From Amborella trichopoda (taxonomy: Eukaryota > Streptophyta > Magnoliopsida > Amborellales > Amborellaceae): a stretch of 64,000 nucleotides of DNA. Positions within the stretch are counted from its first letter, which is position 1, and every line of letters starts with the position of its first letter. Both the position numbers and the translations under genes were made by a program. Positions 12,101-23,800 of this stretch are shown piece by piece. Location of the stretch: contig NW_006500357.1 of the NCBI RefSeq assembly GCF_000471905.2, forward strand, positions 2,091,354 to 2,155,353, written 5' to 3'. A model generated the notes under the pieces. The model was not told the DNA's origin and ran no database searches. It worked only from the letters and a program-made list of their open reading frames with translations.

Positions 12101-12459
12101 ATACAGGAGATTAAATATGATGGGGAATCTTCTTTGATACCATTGAAGTAAAATACTGGTTGATTCGGAATACTAAAGGTAAATTTTTTCTTGTAACAAT
12201 CAATACTTGCATGGTATACAGAAAGTCATTCCATGCCTAAGATTACATCAAAATCTTGAATTTCTAGGAGTATTAAATCAACCAACAGTTCATTTTCTTC
12301 TATCTTTATTACACAAGATTTGTACACTATATTGGTATCAATTGAATTTCCCATCGGTGTGGCTACCTCTAGAATGTATTCTAATTGTTCTAATTCTACT
12401 TTTAAGTGGCATGCAAAGTGTGGTGAAACAAATGAATGAGTAGATCCAGGATCAATCAA
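9133..12459 (-). pseudogene. Ty3 pol remnant: protease, RT, RNase H, integrase, chromodomain-like tail
   Basis: Protease (12459-12226) shows DPGSTHSFVS. RT (about 11890-11320) shows [20 protein letters not shown] and a catalytic box read as VVFINDIL, where the family has FxDD, so one catalytic Asp has become Asn. RNase H (11205-10790) shows [13 protein letters not shown] and [14 protein letters not shown], then [11 protein letters not shown]. The integrase zinc region (about 10380-10260) reads YTIHP...SKCLTW, with the last cysteine changed to Trp. The integrase core (10173-9766) keeps [17 protein letters not shown] and [13 protein letters not shown]. The tail (9507-9133) has VFHVSSLRKY and ends near TWEREDDIREKY, as in chromodomain-bearing elements. 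At least six stops or frameshifts break it, including a 25-bp direct duplication at 11346-11395. Confidence 0.9.
11346..11395. repeat. 25-bp direct duplication in RT
   Basis: TCTCTTGATATTTGCAATAC plus five more bases occurs twice in tandem (11346-11370 and 11371-11395). The extra 25 bp shifts the RT frame. It looks like a slippage event after the element had died. Confidence 0.85.
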
Positions 12460-12499
12460 AAGCTACTTTTTGAAAGATAATAAGAGTACCTTGGATCAC

Positions 12500-13400
12500 T
12501 CTTGCTGGGTGATCGCAAATACTGTTCCCTTCATCTGAGGCTTTTGAGCTATCTCTCCCTGCTTTGGAAGCTGTTGCATTTGTAAGCTAGGACATTATCT
12601 AATACGGTGCCCCAATTTTCCACATTTAAACAGGCTCCAATAACAAGGGCTTGATCCATGCTTTTTCCCATATTTTTTTACATGGTTCTATTGGCCTTTG
12701 AAGTAGCAAGGGCCTTAGCTTCTTGTTTGCCCTTTCAAACTGTTGTCGATTAGATGGTGTGCGTCTAACCTGACTTTTCTGATTTTTCATGTTTTGATAA
12801 TATTCGTAACTTTTTTGACAATTTGGGCTAGATCCACTATTTCAGCATAAGTTCTCAATTTTAAGACTGATATTCTGCTTCTAATAGCTAGTCTGAGACC
12901 CCTTTCAAATTTTTTTACCTTTCTTGCCTCATTGTTAATCATATGTGGTGTAAACCTGGCCAACTCAGTAAATTTTACCTCGTACTATGCTATTGTCCGG
13001 TTTCCTTGGATTAATTCCAGAAATTCCATTTCTTTTTTGTCTCGACTAAAATCTGGGAAATACTTTTTATTAAATGCCTCTAGAAATACTTCCCAACTCA
13101 TGGGTTTATTTTCTTTGACAAATACTCCTTTTGCCATTCGCCACCAATGTGTGCTTCACCTTCTAACATAAAAACTGCCAAGGCCACATTCTTTTCATCA
13201 AGACATTCCATTACCACTAATATTTTCTCCAATTGCATAATCCATCCCTCGGCTTCCAGTGGCTTTACAACACCCTTAAAAGAAGGTGGGTTCAATTTCT
13301 TAAATTGTTCGATATTTACTCCCACCATTTCCAGTAACTGACAGCCTGGTTGAATTGTTGTTTTCCATCTGATGTTGCATTAAAGCAACCATATTTTTCA
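12500..13400 (-). pseudogene. Ty3 gag remnant with CCHC zinc knuckle
   Basis: The minus strand reads FKKLNPPSFKG (13310-13270), then EGWIMQLEKIL and, after a short gap, MSWEVFLEAFNKKYFPDF and KKEMEFLELIQG. This is a standard Ty3 gag core. Near 12630-12590 a CCHC knuckle reads FKCGKLGHRIR-stop-CP, the stop replacing a residue just before the last cysteine. Further stops and a frameshift separate the pieces. It lies between the PBS and protease, as expected. Confidence 0.88.
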
Positions 13401-13528
13401 AGGCTTTGTGAATTCCTTCCATATTAGCTTCAACTATTCTGGATCTTGACTTCGTCCCGGTCTGTACACATAATAAATGTCATTTTAAATACATTCTTTT
13501 TAAATTTCCTAAGAATCTTAAACCGATC

Positions 13529-13540
13529 GCTCTGATACCA
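13529..13540 (-). other. Primer-binding site (initiator tRNA-Met type)
   Basis: The minus strand reads TGGTATCAGAGC four bases after the end of the 5' LTR. This is the usual 12-nt complement of plant initiator tRNA-Met used by many Ty1 and Ty3 elements. It fixes 13545-15343 as the 5' LTR. Confidence 0.93.
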
Positions 13541-13544
13541 TAAT

Positions 13545-15343
13545 TGTCACACCCCAAGAATTTACAATACTGATATTCCTAAGATGTGACAGTCAAAACA
13601 AAGCAATTTTAGATATCTACCATGCATTGAATCAAAATCAAAGCCCCCTTTTATTTCATTTTTTTATTATTATTTTAGGATTATTATATAAACTTTGTTC
13701 ATAACTAATATTAACATAGAGGTCTAAACATATATACATCTCTTGACATGAAAAATTTACAATGGCGAATTCTTACAAAGTAACAAAAGAAAGTTTAAGA
13801 ACAACTACAATATCTTCCAAAGTTGATCTTGACGAGCACTCAAAATGAAACCGCAGTTATCTTGAAAAAATGTTTACCATAGTTTAATGAGTTTGGCTAC
13901 TCAGTAAGTGATTATCATAATCCTAAAAATAATCATGATTGAAAGATATCAATATTTTCAATAAAGAGATCTATTAATAGAAATTCATCAACAGTTTCAC
14001 TTTCAAAAATGCATAATTAAGTGTAATTCGAATAATTGAAATGCGTATAACATTTTAACGGCAGTGCATAATTCAAAGGATTTCACAAAATACCCTATTG
14101 GCATCTCAAGTAAGTCACCTATATACCCCATCAGCGTCCTGATGGGTCCACTTAATCCCTATTGGGGTCCCAGATAGGTCCACTTAATCCCTGTAGGTCC
14201 ACTTATACCTCACCGGCGTACCGGATGAGTCCACTTAATCCCTACCGACGTACCGGATAGGTCTACTTATACCTCACCGGCGAACCGGATGAGTCCACTT
14301 GCATACTTAAAGTATTTATAAATCTCTTTAAACATTCGAAATCAGCAATATCATGTACTCAATATATCACTGAAATTATTAATATGATTTTCATTGAAAC
14401 CATTAATAAATAACATTTTAAAAATAACCAGTCAAATATTTTGGGCTCAAATTCAGAAATGTAGCAGTTCGTAAAGACATTCTAGCATAATTGCCAATCT
14501 AGCATGTATAGAAAAACTCTTATAAAAGTCCAAGAATACGGAATTATCACAATTTATGGGATGTCAATTAAGCAAATAAACATTTCACAGACAATGCTAT
14601 AATCTAATGCAAAAATATCAGTTTTCAAATAATAAGGTAGTCATTTCTACATGAATTTTACAATGTCTAATATTCAAAACCAGTAGAAAGAAATCTCACA
14701 ATTTTACTAAAAACAAAAATATCGCATTTATTTCTAATAATTTTATAGTATCTACAATCCTCTAACAATGGATAAGAACAATAAATTTATTTCTAAGAAT
14801 TTACAGCATTTAAAATTTCTAACATAGGTAAAATATCACAATTTTGTTTAAAAGATTATTTTTCTAAATAATGAGGTCGCTTGCGCATAAAATTTATCGC
14901 GCCTAAAATTCTTGATAATAAGTAAAAGTAATTATTTCATTTCATTTTTTTTTTAAAAGATCGGATTATTTTTCAAGATAATGAAGTCACTTACCTAAAA
15001 TATTTGAGATGCAGCTTTTGATAAAAAAAATTCGGCTAAAGAGAGGAGCTCACTACGTTTGTAAGAGGGAGAGCAAGAAAGGAATTGTTTGGCGACGTCT
15101 TACCTTTCGTCCTATTTAAATTCTTTAAAACACCTCGACCTCATACATGAGGTGCAGCATTAATAATAAGCTTCTAATGTTTTCAACCCACATCCACTAA
15201 AGGACGTGGCAGATGATAAGAAAAGTGAAGGGTAAAAAGATATAAAAGTAGTGATGGTCCCTAAGGACCATAATGCCTATATGAACCATCATACTACAAA
15301 GAGTTTTTTTTTTTTTCTTTTTTGAAAGTTTAGGATTGTTACA
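13545..15343 (-). repeat. 5' LTR of the Tekay-like element
   Basis: It spans 1799 bp, begins TGTCACACCCCAAGAATT and ends GGATTGTTACA on the plus strand, and matches 7303-9086 throughout. The target duplication GTACC follows at 15344-15348. Confidence 0.92.
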
Positions 15344-15348
15344 GTACC
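15344..15348. repeat. Target-site duplication, right (GTACC)
   Basis: GTACC follows the 5' LTR directly and equals 7298-7302. The host LTR sequence resumes on both sides, which confirms that the 8-kb element is a nested insertion. Confidence 0.9.
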
Positions 15349-15500
15349 GCTCTAAAATTTTTCTCTCCTCTCTCTCTCTCTCTCCAAGATACACTCACGA
15401 ATTCAAGGAAGAATCTCAAATTTTATTACTCAACGTAGAGAATGAAAGGCGGGCTCTTTATAATGATTTTTCCTGCTTCTTCTCAATTAGAGGTAGCCTC

Positions 15501-15508
15501 TATTTATA
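15501..15508 (-). promoter_or_regulatory. TATA box of the 3-kb LTR, copy 1
   Basis: The minus strand reads TATAAATA within a CTATAAATAGAGG context, and the related LTR has TATATAAG at 56658-56665 in the equivalent region. The transcript would start a little below 15480 and run towards 5785, placing the tandem array in the transcribed part. Confidence 0.6.
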
Positions 15509-16795
15509 GACTAGGGTTAAAATGCGGGTGGTTCACCCAAAATTAACCCTAATTGATGATAATTAAGGTTTATTTGAATTAAAATAAATAAAAAATAGGT
15601 ACAAAATGACTGTTTTGCTCCTATCTAACAACTCATGAAACTCCAAAACAGTCCATACTGCTGCCCTAGAACGTGTGTGATCTTCCGTGGATGATCCATG
15701 GTTGCTCTGGTGCCTGTTTGTCTGAAAGATGATTGTTTTCTTGTAGGGCTCAGCATGGCGATCGATTTGATATTAACTTCGAGCCATGGATCGTGTTTTT
15801 AAGCTATGATCAAGCGACTCAAAATTTGCATAGATCTTGAAAATTTTGGATCGATAGTGTGCTCGTTTCTTGATGTTTTTCCATGATTTCTTCATTGGAT
15901 CACACTGAGCATGTCGTCATGATCGCCTGGCAACAAATGTAACTCGATTTCGTAACTTTGGAGTTTTGGCCAGAATCTGGAATTTCGACACTGGAATTTT
16001 CAGTCACTTTATTGGCTTTGTGTGCGAATCCAACTGCTCTTGACGTATGGGGTTCGGACCAGAGATAGCCCTAGACCTTACACATACGATAGAATATGTT
16101 TCGTGTCAATTCAATGCGCGAGCGCTGTGATTTGGTCGCATGAGCGAGGCAAGTCGCTGCTGATTTTCCTGCAATTTTCTTCACAGATCAGCAACTTCTC
16201 TCTAGTTTTTTTCCTCGTTCGAGCATCGTCATGGGGTGTGCCACATATCGAAACGCTCGTCTTGACGAGACGAACATGCTCACAAAATTTGAGCGCGATC
16301 CAACTCAAGACGAATGACATATGGACCCCGAAAGTCATTGTTCGAGATTATTCCTTTAATGGAGATTTATTGCAGGGTGGCCGCACAGGAATAGTGTGCA
16401 GCTCCTCGTGTTTCGGTCTTTTACCTATAACTTCTTTTTGGAGTGTCCGTTTAAGCTGAAATTTGATCCCTGGGGGTTTTCAACTGTGTCGGATCCAATG
16501 GCGGTGGTCCCATGGCTATTTGATGCTCTGAGAGTATGGTTCCAATTATAGGGTCCGTTTCAGGGTGAGAGAGGTTGATTCTGCCGAAACTGTTTATTAG
16601 TCTACACTGCCTTAGAGATGTCGAAATGTGACAAAACTTGGCAGGATGCGTTTTGGAGTCCTTATGAAGATCTTGGCTAGTTTTGGAACCATTCAGACAC
16701 TGCTGAAATTTTCACTATTTGTCAAGCTTTATTGACCGGCTTCTCGCTTTTATTCCACGTCGGGGACCCATGGTGCTGAAAAATGTCTTCAAACA

Positions 16796-17325
16796 GTGAT
16801 CTCATGCAACAGTTGTATCATAGTATAATGCAACCACATTTCTAAAAAACCATATTTGTGGTTTTTATACGACCCAAAATTTTACACACACTCCCCTCAT
16901 CTCAATAATCAACCCCAAAAAAAAAGTTCTATTTAAACCCTAGATATGCTCAAAATGAGTTCCCTCCAACAACGAATCTAAACCATTCATTTGGTGAATT
17001 TCAAGATCGTAGCATTTATAAACTCAAAATCATTTTTTTTTCTCTTTTAACATTGTTCATCTAATGATAATAAAGCCATCTAAAAATTTGGAAAATAAAA
17101 AATCCTTCTAAGGACTTGATCTAAGTATCTTATCGAAATGTACGGCCTATAATAATTGGGCTAACAAAATACATTTGGGGTTGCGTTTTCAAATTTTCCT
17201 TTTCTGTGATTGTTCATTAGAATGAAAAAACGGTATATTTTAAAAAACATTTCAAATAAATGGCCCTAAGATGGTTTTTTAAGATTGTTGCAATATATTA
17301 CTATACAACTGTTGCATGAGATCAC
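16796..17325. mobile_element. MITE with about 40-bp terminal inverted repeats
   Basis: The left end GTGATCTCATGCAACAGTTG (continuing TATCATAGTATAATGCAAC) is the near reverse complement of the right end 17286-17325. The interior has no coding sequence. No clear target duplication is visible: the left end directly abuts the 5' end of the 3-kb LTR at 16795. Superfamily not assigned. Confidence 0.75.
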
Positions 17326-17802
17326 TGCCCATATATAGGAAAACACTACAAAATGCCTATCGGTGAAGTTCTACAATACTTCACCTATGGCTTTATATCA
17401 AAGTTTATCACTCGGTCAAAGATGTCTTATAGTGTTTGAATTTTAATATTTTTTTTCCAAAGCATAATGATCTGAAATTGTGTAGATGTGTACACCTTAG
17501 TGAGATGCATATGAATAAAATATAAAACAAATAATTTGAATGATAAAAATTACTCAAAATACCCTTATAAAGTTTCAGGGGTAATTTCATCATTGTAGTT
17601 TATGACTATTATTTTTTAAATATTTATTTTGGTGTAGCTTCATCATATGTACACACACCCCAAATTTTAGATAAATTTGATTGGTACAATAATTATAAAA
17701 ATTCAAATAGTACAGAAAACTATGATCGTGTGATGAACTTTAGACGGTGATGAGGTGTAGGTGAAGCAGTGTAGAACTTCACCTATAGGCGTTTTGTAGA
17801 TG

Positions 17803-17822
17803 NNNNNNNNNNNNNNNNNNNN
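17803..17822. other. Assembly gap (20 N)
   Basis: A run of N directly after the right terminal inverted repeat of the MITE. The gap size is probably arbitrary, and an inverted-repeat structure is a likely cause. Confidence 0.99.
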
Positions 17823-18046
17823 TTTGAAATTTTAGGCGTATGTTTATCAAAAATAGATAAATCTTTGAAAATATCAAAAATCTATTTTACATGAAATAAA
17901 TTGATCAAAATACCCCTGAAAAGTTTCAGAGGTATTTTGGTCATTTTATTTTTCATGAATAATTTTTTTTATATTTTTATTAGGTGCGCCTTGATGGGAA
18001 GAACACACACCTAGAATTTCAAATGAATTGAATCTGTAGAAAAATA

Positions 18047-18270
18047 AATAAAATTCAAACACTATTGGACATGCGTGATCGTTAGATCTACCTAGATTCA
18101 ATCTGGGCCGTTGGGCTCATATGTTCATATGAACTAGTGGGCTAATCCCAGCTTTTTTTTTTTTAAGCTGGGATTAGCCCACTAGCTCATATGAACATAT
18201 GAGCCCAATGGTCCAGATTGAATCTAGGCCGATCTGACTATCATGCACGTCTAGTAGTATTTGAATTTTA
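18047..18270. repeat. Foldback: about 100-bp arms, 10-15 bp loop
   Basis: The left arm (ends ...GGGCTAATCCCAGCTT at about 18150) and right arm (starts AAGCTGGGATTAGCCC at about 18163) are reverse complements over about 100 bp around a T-rich loop. The inner 50 bp differ at about one position; the outer half has scattered mismatches. A transcript would fold into a long hairpin. Confidence 0.9.
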
Positions 18271-18633
18271 TTTTTGTTCATATATATATATATAATTTGA
18301 GGTATGTGTACATATGACTAAGTCGCACCAAAATAAAATATTAAAAAATTAATAGCCATAAAATAAAATGATGAAATTACCCCTGAAACTTTATAGGGGT
18401 ATTTTGCATGAGTTTTATCATTCAAATTATTCGTTTCATAGTTTATTCATGTGAATTTCATTAAGGCACACACACACCTATAAAATTTTCAGATCATTAT
18501 GATTTGTAAAAAAAATATTAAAATTGAAAGAGTATCGGACATTTGTGACCATGTGATAAACTTTGAACGATGATAAAGTCATAGGTGAAGTACTATAGAA
18601 AGCCGCATTGCCCCATATAACACATCAAAAACT

Positions 18634-20808
18634 ATGCACATTTATTTAGTGGGAGATGAGGGGCGAGCAACGGTCATGAGGAGCATTGGAAGTGATGTTA
18701 AGACAATGGCTGCTGGTACAGGTGTGTTGGGGATCGTTGGTGGGTCCTCTCTACCCATGGTTTTTGTGGAGAAAGCTGAGTGGAAGAAGCTTAACATCAA
18801 GCCGGATTGTTTTGTGACAGGTTTTTTTTCTCCTCCTATCTCTGATTTTTTTGGTTTATCTTACTGGACTGAGAGGGAATGAACCTTCCATATGGTTATG
18901 ATGTAAAGGTCATTGTTGTGAATAAAGTGGTATTTAGACTGAGATATGAGGAGGAGGTCGTTAGAGCGTTCAAACATCGCTTCTGTAGAATTCGTGGAAG
19001 CCTCCTCTCTTTTGATGCTTGGAAGCCGAGTGATCATAGTTCTTTTGTTCAAAAAAAGATTATGTGTATACGTCTTAGTGGCATCCCTTTGTATACTTGG
19101 AACTTAGAAATAATTAAAAGGATTGTGGGTCCCATGAGTTGCTATCTAGACCTGGATTGGGATTCTTTTTTAAATCGATTGCTTTGGGGTTCTGGTTAAA
19201 GATCCAAAGCCAAAAGCCCGACACTACCTGACCATATTTGCCTCAATGTTGGTGAGGATTCTTTTATTATTCAGATTCTTTGCGAGTCTATGGCCAAGAG
19301 AGTAGGTGTTATGGAAGGACACCACAAGGGTTGCCATGGCAAGGTTTCATGGTTGCCGGAGAAAACTAAGCTGCTGGCGCTGGCTGGTCCTTCGGAAAGG
19401 ATCAATCACCATAATGGTTTGCGGCGAGAAATTAGGGGCTTCAAAATTCAAAAAAACGCTACTCCCAAATTTTCAAAAAAATGGATTCCTGTGGGAAGGT
19501 TTCTGCAATATATGCAGGGACTTTTGTTTTTATCAGTAACCCCCGTAAATTGAAGTCAGATGTTATGGTAGGCCTCAACACGGATTTAGCAACTGCAGCC
19601 CAAGATATTGTAAAGAAGGTGCCAGAAGACATGCCTAAGGATTGGATTCTAGATGATATTCTTTTGACACAAGGTGGTCACCTCATGGCTACTGCGAGCT
19701 CATCTTCTTTTCTTGACGCAAAAGTTTAGGTAATGGCGACGGACATAAATGCATGCAGAGGGAACGTATGAATTGCCATCAGCTCATTGGTAGGAACCTT
19801 CCTGTCGTACAAGTGGTGTACTGTAGTGCTATTTACTTGGATAGAGAGGCTATCTCTCTCCCTGAAAAACCTCCTGCCTGCAAACCTCTCCTCTATCCTT
19901 CATCTTCGGCTACTGCGCTTGTTCTATTCCTGGTGCATTGGAAGGGGCTGCGTCAAGCGTGGTGCATCGTCATTGTCTGTGCCATACTCTTTCGCAAGAT
20001 GCATCCTTTGCCTTACCTGACTACAACGGCCAAGAGCTTCCCCAAGGCAAGTCGTAGCCGTTTTGACCCCTTGCTTATGATCCACTAGCCATTGTGGTGG
20101 TGGATCCAGATGAGTCGCGGTTGTTATTGGAGTTGCCCTAGTCAGCCGATGTTTCTCTGGATGGTCAACAATTGGGTAGTGTGACAGAAACCCCTACGGA
20201 CCACTATTTGCTGGGGGTTCATGAACCTATACTGGTGGTGGATGCTACACTTGTGCCGGCTTTGCCTTTGGTAATGGTATACAAACCTTTACCTGTGATG
20301 GACGCTCCAGACCCCCCCCCCCCCCCCCCCCCCTGATGTTTTGGCATTACCTGGTAATGCTCTTTCTGATGTTTCACCTAAGGTTCAAAAATTGCTCTGT
20401 GACATGGGTTTGGAGACGTTGCCTCTTGCAATGGTGATGACTGAGATTCGCAAGTGCAGGAATATTAAGGAGGCGACGAAGGAGAAGGTGTCTCAAAATG
20501 CAAATATGGTGAACCCAATTAATGATGCGGTTTGTACCCCGGCTGGAAACGCTTCAGTGAAGGCTAAAGGAAAGAAGATCTTCCGTCGAGGTTTCCGGTT
20601 ATTGGTCAGGTTGGAGGCTCAAGGCATCCTTAAAGGAGGCTATCTGAATGCGGGCATTTCTTTTCGTGAACCTGAATTGGTAGACGTTGGCTCCTCCTCC
20701 TCCTCCTCTATTGAAGATGAAGATTGGGAGTCCATGGACTTGACTGAAGCTCGAGATGGGGTCGATCCGTCTGGACCAGGTTATTCATCCTCTCCTCATT
20801 TGTTTTAA
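18634..20808 (+). pseudogene. LINE ORF1 remnant (DUF4283-like RNA-binding protein)
   Basis: The pieces 18634-18882, 18879-19199, 19290-19553, 19481-19729 and 20341-20808 follow one another in changing frames. The second contains LSGIPLYTWNLEIIKRI, the pattern of the DUF4283 domain found in plant L1 ORF1 proteins. The last is a Lys/Ser/Glu-rich C-terminal stretch ending shortly before ORF2. At least three frameshifts and a stop separate them. The protein would normally bind LINE RNA. Confidence 0.65.
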
Positions 20809-23800
20809 TGAATATTTTGTCTTGGAATGTCAGGGGCCTGGGTGATCCTAGGCGTAAAAAAGATGTTTTATTTTTAGTTCCAAGTACAAACATATAATTT
20901 TGGCGTTACAAGAGACCAAATTTCATAGCCTGCCCCTTTCAATGGCTAGGGAAGTTTGGGGCTCAGGGGATGTTTGTTTTTGTGGTATTGATGTTGTGGG
21001 AAACTTTGAGGGTGTCTGGATTCTTTGGGATCATTTGGTGCTTACTAACTTTGTGGCGGTTGTTAAAGATCATTTTTTGCTTTTGTGTTTTGTGGGTCAT
21101 AATCAAGGCTATTCTTGGAGATTTATGAATATGTATAGCCCTTATGTTTCTTCTTTAAAACCTGCTTTCATTGAGGACATGTCTACTGTGGCTCAGTCCT
21201 TTTCATTTTTAATTGTAATTGGGGGGGATTTTAATCTTTTCAGGTGGTCTGATGCATTCTTGGCAGGCCACCCAATAAATTATTTGATGAGGTGTTTTAA
21301 TAGGTTAAGTGAAGATAATGCTTTTGTGGATCCTCCTATTATTAGATCAAGGTTTACTTGGTCTAATAATAGTGTTAGGACCCTTGCCATGTACAAATTG
21401 GACAGATTCTTGATTGCTGCAAAATGGACAGAGGCCTTCCCTCTTGTTACAGTTAATTCTCTAGTGCGGCTGTCCTCTGACCATCTCCCTTTACTTCTTT
21501 CTACAGGAAGTATTAGGGGTGGTCCTAAACTTTTTAGGTTTGAGTTAAGCTGGTTGGAGAATCAAGAGGTGGTAGAACATATTAGGAGGACATGGTCTAA
21601 TACAATGGTGATTGGGTCCATGGATTTCCAAATTCACAAAAAGTCAAGCACAAACTTTTTGAATGGAAGAAGGAACATCAGGTGGATTTCAGATCAAAGA
21701 TTGAAGGGATTTTAGCAGAGATCGAGGCTACTGACCTTAGAATTCAAGAGAGTGGTGTTCTGACTGATCAGCTAGTATGTGAGCGTAATGAAAAATAAAG
21801 GAATTGGAGGTTAGGAGAGTGGAATAAATTTATTTGAAGCAAAGATCAAGGAACAAATGACTTAAGGAAGGGGACCTAAACACGAAATTCTTCCATGCAA
21901 TTAATAGTGTTAGAAGAAGACAAAATGATATTTCAGGTCTTTCTATACCTAGAATTGATTCAGATGATAATGAGGCAATGGAAGGAAGTGTTATTAAGCA
22001 TTTCAAGGATGCTTTCACTAAGGAATTGGTTGTCTCCGAAATTTGACAATGTCCCCTTCAATAAACTGGATATTAACCAACAAGCCTCCTTGGAAAAGGA
22101 CATTACTATGGATGAGCTAAGATTCGCAGTTTTTGCACTGTCTAGAGATAAAGCCCTTGGCTCGGATGGATTTCTTTAAGTTTTTTTCCACAGATTCCGG
22201 AATTTGGTGAAGGAGGATTTATTGGTGTTGGTGAAAGAGTTTTTTATTAGAGGTTATATTTTCAAAGGTGTTAACTAGACATTTTTTGCACTGATTCCTA
22301 AAACATCTGTGATTAATGGGTTATCTGATATTAGACCCATAAGTCCTGCTTACAAGTATTTATAAAATTATTGCTAAAGTTCTAGTTGAACGTCTTAAAT
22401 GGGTCTTGCCTTCGAAAATTTCGACCTCTCAATCTGCTTTTATCAAGAATCATCAGATTACTGATAGTGTCCTGGTTGCTCAAGAGTGCATTCATTCTTG
22501 AGTGCTAAGTAAGAATGCAGGTTTGCTTCTTAAATTGGATTTAGAAAAGGCCTATAGGGTGGAGTGGGGGGTGCTGTTAAAAATTATGAAGATGAGGTTG
22601 GGACCACGATGGAGAAGCTGGATCTTTGGATGCCTTAATACTGAACATTTCTCTGTTCTTTTTAAAGGCAGCCCAATTGGTTTCTTTAGTGCCTCTAGAG
22701 GGCTTCGCCAAGGTGACCCTCTCTCCCCCTTCTTATTCACCATCTATGCTGAGTGCTTCAGCCTTATACTATCCAGGATCGAATTTTTGGGAAATTTTAA
22801 GGGATTCCAAATTGCAAATTCTAATATTGTCGTCTCGCATTTGCAATATGCTGATGATACTATTATTTTCTGTGATGTGGATGAAACACAGCTTGGAAAT
22901 ATTGCAACATTTTTAGAAATTTGTGAGGTTGTTATGGAAATTAAGGTGAATTCTCATAAGTCTTCTTTGGTGGGGAATAACTGTACAGGGATGAGACTTC
23001 AAAGTTTGGCCTTAGTGTTGGACTGCAAAGTATAATCATTTCCCATTACCTATTTGGGTTTGCCAATCTCAGACTCAAAATTTCCAATTGCAGTTTGGGA
23101 TAGGATTATTGAGAGGGTGCAAGTTAAACTTGATATTTAGAAGTATAAATACCTGTCCTTGGGAGGTAAGGTCACATTTTTAAGATCATGTTTAGCCAAT
23201 CTTCCTGTTTATCAGATGCCGATGATTCAGATGCCAACCTTGATTGCTAAAAGGATCGAGAAATTGATGAGGGACTTCTTGTGGGTTTCGCATAGTGATA
23301 ATAAGAAATACCACCTGCTTAGATGGGATAGAGTGTGTACACCTAAGCGGGAAGGAGGTTTGGGTATCCGGTGTTTGAGATATTTTAATTTTGCATTCTT
23401 GTGTAAGTGGTGGGGAAGAAGTATCTATTTGAGGGATCATTTGTGGTGCCAAGTCCTAATTGCTAAGTATGGGATGAAAAGTTATGATGTCTGGAATGGT
23501 GGTGGTAGAGGCAAAGATATTTCATATATTTGGAGAGCTATTTATAACTGCAGGCCTATGATATTGGGCTACTTCAGATGGAACATTGGTAGTGGTAGGC
23601 ATACTTTATTTTAGCATCATAAATGGTTAAGGGATTACACATTGAAGCTAGCTTTCCCTAAAACATTCCGGTTGGCTTCAAACCAAAATATATTGGCTTG
23701 TGAGGTAATTGAGAGAAGAGGAGATATAATTACTTGGAGTATTTCTCTCATTTACAGGAGGCTAAGTGACGTGGTACAAGCACAATGGTGTGCTACGATG

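Larger units (their letters stand above)
7303..15343 (-). mobile_element. Full-length Ty3/gypsy chromovirus-type retrotransposon (Tekay/Del-like), inactive
   Basis: The 8.04-kb element has LTRs 7303-9086 and 13545-15343, PBS 13529-13540, PPT 9087-9099 and a perfect 5-bp target duplication (GTACC). The order on the minus strand is LTR, PBS, gag with CCHC knuckle, protease, reverse transcriptase, RNase H, integrase, chromodomain-like tail, PPT, LTR. This is the Ty3 order. The initiator-Met PBS and the C-terminal motif ending TWEREDD point to the Tekay/Del chromovirus clade, which is inference from memory. The two LTRs differ at about 6 positions in the first 105 bp, so the insertion is not recent. 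Many stops, frameshifts and a damaged RT active site make it non-functional. Confidence 0.92.
5785..16795 (-). mobile_element. About 3-kb LTR (copy 1), split by a nested Ty3 element
   Basis: Two blocks, 5785-7302 and 15344-16795, together match the LTR at 54847-58034 along its length. Shared segments include the stretch around the PBS, the end with the CTTGTC block (about 6080 versus 55170), the purine-rich tract before the TACCT...GGGTAC block (7250-7302 versus 56500-56560), and the 15660-16790 block versus 56780-58030. On the minus strand it starts TGTTTGAAGACATT at 16795 and ends ...CGACCA at 5785. It carries a TATA box at 15501-15508 and a tandem array at 6490-6985. The 8-kb insertion 7303-15343 lies in its transcribed part. 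The size without the insertion is about 2.97 kb. Confidence 0.75.
17344..18610. mobile_element. Cluster of related MITE/foldback sequences with an assembly gap
   Basis: 17344-17800 has inverted ends: CTACAAAATGCCTAT at the left and ATAGGCGTTTTGTAG at the right, each followed inward by a GGTGAAGTTCTACA block. It starts CACTACAAAA, like CACTA-group ends. The segment 18280-18600 is the inverted counterpart of 17370-17660 (shared blocks include TTTCAGGGGTAATTTCATCA and CATAATGATCTGAAA). Between them lie a third related block (17823-18046) and the hairpin 18047-18270. A gap of 20 Ns occupies 17803-17822. Probably several MITE copies inserted into each other. Confidence 0.7.
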
